Assembly (NCBI GenBank): GCA_916610825.1
Contig: OU744453.1
Span: forward strand, 20,203,301 to 20,267,300
DNA: 64,000 nucleotides
Direction: 5' to 3'
Origin: Haliclystus octoradiatus
Lineage: Eukaryota > Cnidaria > Staurozoa > Stauromedusae > Haliclystidae
Shown here: positions 61,501-64,000 of the stretch, one piece after another
Numbering within the stretch: position 1 is the first letter of the stretch
How the letters are laid out: each line of letters begins with the position of its first letter
Made by a program: the position numbers and the translations under genes
The notes under the pieces: model-generated
Told to the model about the DNA's origin: nothing
What the model saw: the letters and a program-made list of their open reading frames with translations, nothing else
The model's database searches: none

Positions 61501-64000
61501 CCAGCAGTGCATGTCTCCGGTGAACAATTCTCTGGAACCCCATGCTGCAGATTCACCTGACAGAAAAGATATTAATTGATCATCATCTATACCTATATTT
61601 ATGTCACATGAAACTTGAAGCAATCACCAACAACAAAATCAGGCTCTCTACAAGAACAAAATCGCTTTAACATATAGATATCCTTTAATATCCTTCATTT
61701 GTATATAATTAGCAAACAGTATTCCATCGTACCCTTGGCCAAGGTATGCCAGTATTTGTTCTAAAAGCTGGCAGCAAACGGTTTCCAAGTTCATGAGCCA
61801 GTAAAAGGAGTTCGTTGTCATAATCTCCTTTGTATAAATTACCAAACGGTTTTCCAGGGTCAATAATTAAAAGATGTGCAGCTAATAAACCACCAAGGAC
61901 CCTGCAAACAAAATTAAAAATTGCCCAATTGTTTCAACGTTTTCTACTGTAGGCCTATCTTTATATCAAAATTTATCAAGTGAGTAGGCTAACCAACCAA
62001 ATTATTCTCTATTGGATCATTTTGTTGTGATAAATGTTGTAATTTATGAGGTCACATGTCACCATATCTTAATTTCCATATTTTTAAGTTTCTATTTCTA
62101 TCACACAATGGTATTGTAAGGAGATAATAGCTGGCAACTGGCAAAATATAAAATAGCAAACACGCTGTGTGGATGGATCATTCTAGAAGTAGACCTACAG
62201 TTGTTGAACACAATGCCTTTAACTTGCCTTATTGTGGCTTCAAATACTTGTACAGTGTTGTCTTTTTCAAATGAAACATGTTTGATGACTAAATCAACGG
62301 CCCTCTCGAATTCACTTTGATTTCCCAACACCTATGTGAAACAACAAACATTCAACAGTAAGTACAAAAAGAAAACTAACGTTCCGATTGAGATAGAGAA
62401 ATGGAAAACATTGTACTAGTTTGACCATGTGTCTGGAAATTCTAGGAATTTATTAGGATGAACAATTTTGAAAAACTCATGAATTGAAATTTGATATTAA
62501 ACGTTTGTTGAAGGCTTACAGATGAAGAAGGATAGAAAACTATTGAACAATAATAAATGGATCAAGTAATAATATCAACAAAAGTTGTCTACTGTTTAAG
62601 AAAGACGAACATTGATAAGTTTTCAATTGTAGCCTACTACAACGACATTGTAAGTAAAAACATTGCATTGAAATTGAATTTTAAATCATTTATCCAAAAT
62701 TTGAACGGTTTTCCACAAAGTTCATCGACAAACTTGATTCTGAAATTTGTGTAGGCCTAACAGTATTTTATACAAGGATTACCTACAATGCACTTTCAAT
62801 TTATTGTATGTTTGTAATCATATTTACTGTATAGTGTTCTGAAAGTTGGAAGTCATTAGGGAAATATATTATACAATTCACTATCAAACCATGAGTAGGC
62901 TATAGCCCTATAAATGTACCTCAATTAATAGTTAGACCTACTTACAGCTAGAGTATCTAGACAGTCGATAAGAGTTAATGAATAGTCCCCAAGTGCGTCA
63001 TTGACATTGATATTAGATCTGAAATTTAAATAATAATTTAAAGGTTAACTTAAACAGATATCCATTGGTTTACGCCTATTGATCTGATCTTATTCGATTG
63101 GATTATTTTCAATTCAGGTGTAATTTTTATACTTTTAGATAAACAATGGTTAGTCTAGATATTTTCTTGATAATTGTGTGCAGTTACTTTATCATGGAAG
63201 AAGTTATAAATATTCCTTTGAACAATAAACACATGAACATCCAAATCTGCAGATGGCGCAACCGAGATGTCAACAAGATTCTGATAAATTATGGTCAAAC
63301 ATTAACAAAAGTTGCTATAATTTGCTATGACGCATCCGCAATCTTGTTCAAGAGTGCCCTTCTCTGCAATCTGGTGAACGTCTATAATAAATGTGTGCGT
63401 CGTAGTTACAGAAAATTTATTGCGGGTACGGATACTGATCCGAAGCAATAATTAAACATCCGATTTCTAAAAATCTGTCAATGCATATTAGGCATAGATC
63501 TGCATGAGATGCCCTGGTGTGTGAAGACGACGAAAAATACAAAAACAGATAAACAAATTAATTATGATGATTGATGCGCCCGTATGCAGATTATGGCAAT
63601 GCCGCACCCGATTTATTCAACAATAATTAGATTTTTTAGGGTCAAACGTCAGCAAAGTAGGCCTATTTACTGCTCCGCACCCGAGATCTGCCATTCTCTG
63701 CAGACAAGCTGCTGCTACCCATATATCATCAACCACCATCAGCTAAGAGGGCTGAAAAAAATATTTATCAAGTTGAAAAAATCACCTATGTTATAGGCCT
63801 AGTAATTATCTATTGGGCCAGCCAGTAAAACAACACTAAACTGCAGAGAAGAGTGTATTAAAATCAACTCAATTAATAAATAACTTTAGGAGAGCAATTT
63901 GATAAGTAGGGATGATAACTCACGGATTTTCATGGTCAGGCCCTCTCCCCTTACAATGAATAGGATTTAATTCGTCTTGTGGAAATGCATATTTCATATA
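57498..64000 (-). CDS. EDEM1: EDEM1-type ER degradation-enhancing mannosidase-like protein, 5' end outside window
   Basis: Thirteen exons in transcript order: 64000-63924 (partial), 63018-62946, 62331-62228, 61901-61733, 61556-61373, 60962-60871, 60228-60146, 60045-59925, 59471-59301, 59219-59146, 58522-58426, 58335-58159, 57593-57498; all phases close. Recognisable GH47 text: [98 protein letters not shown]. The C-terminus ([13 protein letters not shown]) matches human EDEM1 (MRQIDQMVGLI), separating it from EDEM2 and EDEM3. The family trims or recognises mannose on misfolded glycoproteins in the ER lumen for degradation. One intron has a GC donor. The exon ending at 58159 has two nested donors; one would drop three residues. 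The signal anchor lies beyond the window edge. Confidence 0.96.
58551..58593. repeat. ATC microsatellite in an EDEM1 intron
   Basis: About 14 uninterrupted CAT/ATC units, only some 28 bp from the acceptor of exon 58522-58426. Length changes here could affect splicing of that exon. Confidence 0.95.
58798..58885. repeat. dispersed repeat related to the 75-bp minisatellite, copy A
   Basis: It contains TTGACCACTAT, CTTTATATACAGGGTTGAT and neighbouring words that match the minisatellite unit, and shares its leading part (TTATATAACAG, TATGAGAGGT) with 61019-61095. This suggests one dispersed family, of which the array at 35-39.6 kb is an amplified part. Confidence 0.55.
58995..59125. repeat. dispersed TTCATGAAC-rich repeat, copy 2
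   Basis: An EDEM1 intron segment with GTTCATGAAC, TGTCATGAAC and TTCGTGAACATT words, related to the segments at about 22130-22250 and 60298-60472. Confidence 0.5.
59537..59674. repeat. TATG/GTAT microsatellite in an EDEM1 intron
   Basis: About 35 tetranucleotide units of TATG, interrupted by TATGCATG and TATTTATG in a repeated pattern of blocks, then turning into GGAT at the end. The tyrosine/methionine- and histidine-rich open frames across it are artefacts. Confidence 0.95.
60298..60472. repeat. dispersed TTCATGAAC-rich repeat, copy 3
   Basis: The clearest copy: internal units of about 31 bp containing GTTCATGAACTATTTATGAA and GTGAGGGTTCATG repeat two to three times between inverted flanks of TTCATGAAC. 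It lies in an EDEM1 intron. Confidence 0.65.
61019..61095. repeat. dispersed repeat related to the 75-bp minisatellite, copy B
   Basis: It shares TATATAACAG, TATGAGAGGT and CTTTCTATACA-type words with copy A at 58798-58885 and with the minisatellite unit. It is diverged and single-copy here. Confidence 0.5.

Overview
The window looks like nuclear DNA of an invertebrate animal, most likely a deuterostome (echinoderm or hemichordate grade). It is AT-rich. Its genes are split by short GT-AG introns and encode single-copy orthologues of human proteins at near-human lengths: MCM2 about 903 aa, SLC35E3 about 313 aa, PQBP1 about 223 aa. A CR1/L2-type LINE and a BEL/Pao retrotransposon are present. 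The lineage is inferred from overall character, not proven. All exon chains were built by hand from splice signals, unbroken phase and recalled family similarity; no search was run.

Layout. 1-6340: no supported gene. 6424-8072 (+): a two-exon GFI1/Senseless-type SNAG zinc-finger repressor with a TATA box. 8581-12588 (-): PQBP1 in nine coding exons, tail-to-tail with GFI1. 13.0-15.0 kb (+): a weak candidate gene with a membrane-segment exon followed by a cysteine-rich Ly6-like exon. 15469-17328 (-): a galactose-3-O-sulfotransferase in two coding exons. 17.3-20.7 kb: diverged repeats only. 20724-24846 (-): SLC35E3 in six exons, with an apparent one-base frameshift in exon 5. 25038-29810 (+): an intronless gene for a 1590-residue WD40 protein, head-to-head with SLC35E3 across a 191-bp gap that holds a near-palindromic RFX X-box.

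30.9-48.4 kb (+): a ZNF341-like gene with two AT-hooks and about nine zinc fingers. One 12.8-kb intron of this gene carries most of the mobile DNA: a 75-bp minisatellite in about 27 units, split by a 5'-truncated LINE with a 7-bp target duplication; a 29-bp minisatellite; and a complete BEL/Pao element at 40808-47387 with matching 581-bp LTRs, a 5-bp target duplication and an open 1781-codon polyprotein. 48986-56841 (+): MCM2 in 20 coding exons, with E2F and inverted CCAAT sites just upstream. 57498-64000 (-): thirteen exons of EDEM1, whose 5' end lies beyond the window; one intron uses a GC donor.

The genes are unrelated housekeeping or regulatory functions (transcription, splicing, sulfation, transport, replication licensing, ER quality control) and do not form a pathway. 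I found no evidence of a new defence or mobile system. The most informative points are the nested insertions inside the ZNF341-like intron, the fresh BEL element, the SLC35E3 frameshift, and the promoter motifs that fit known biology (E2F at MCM2, X-box at the WD40 gene).
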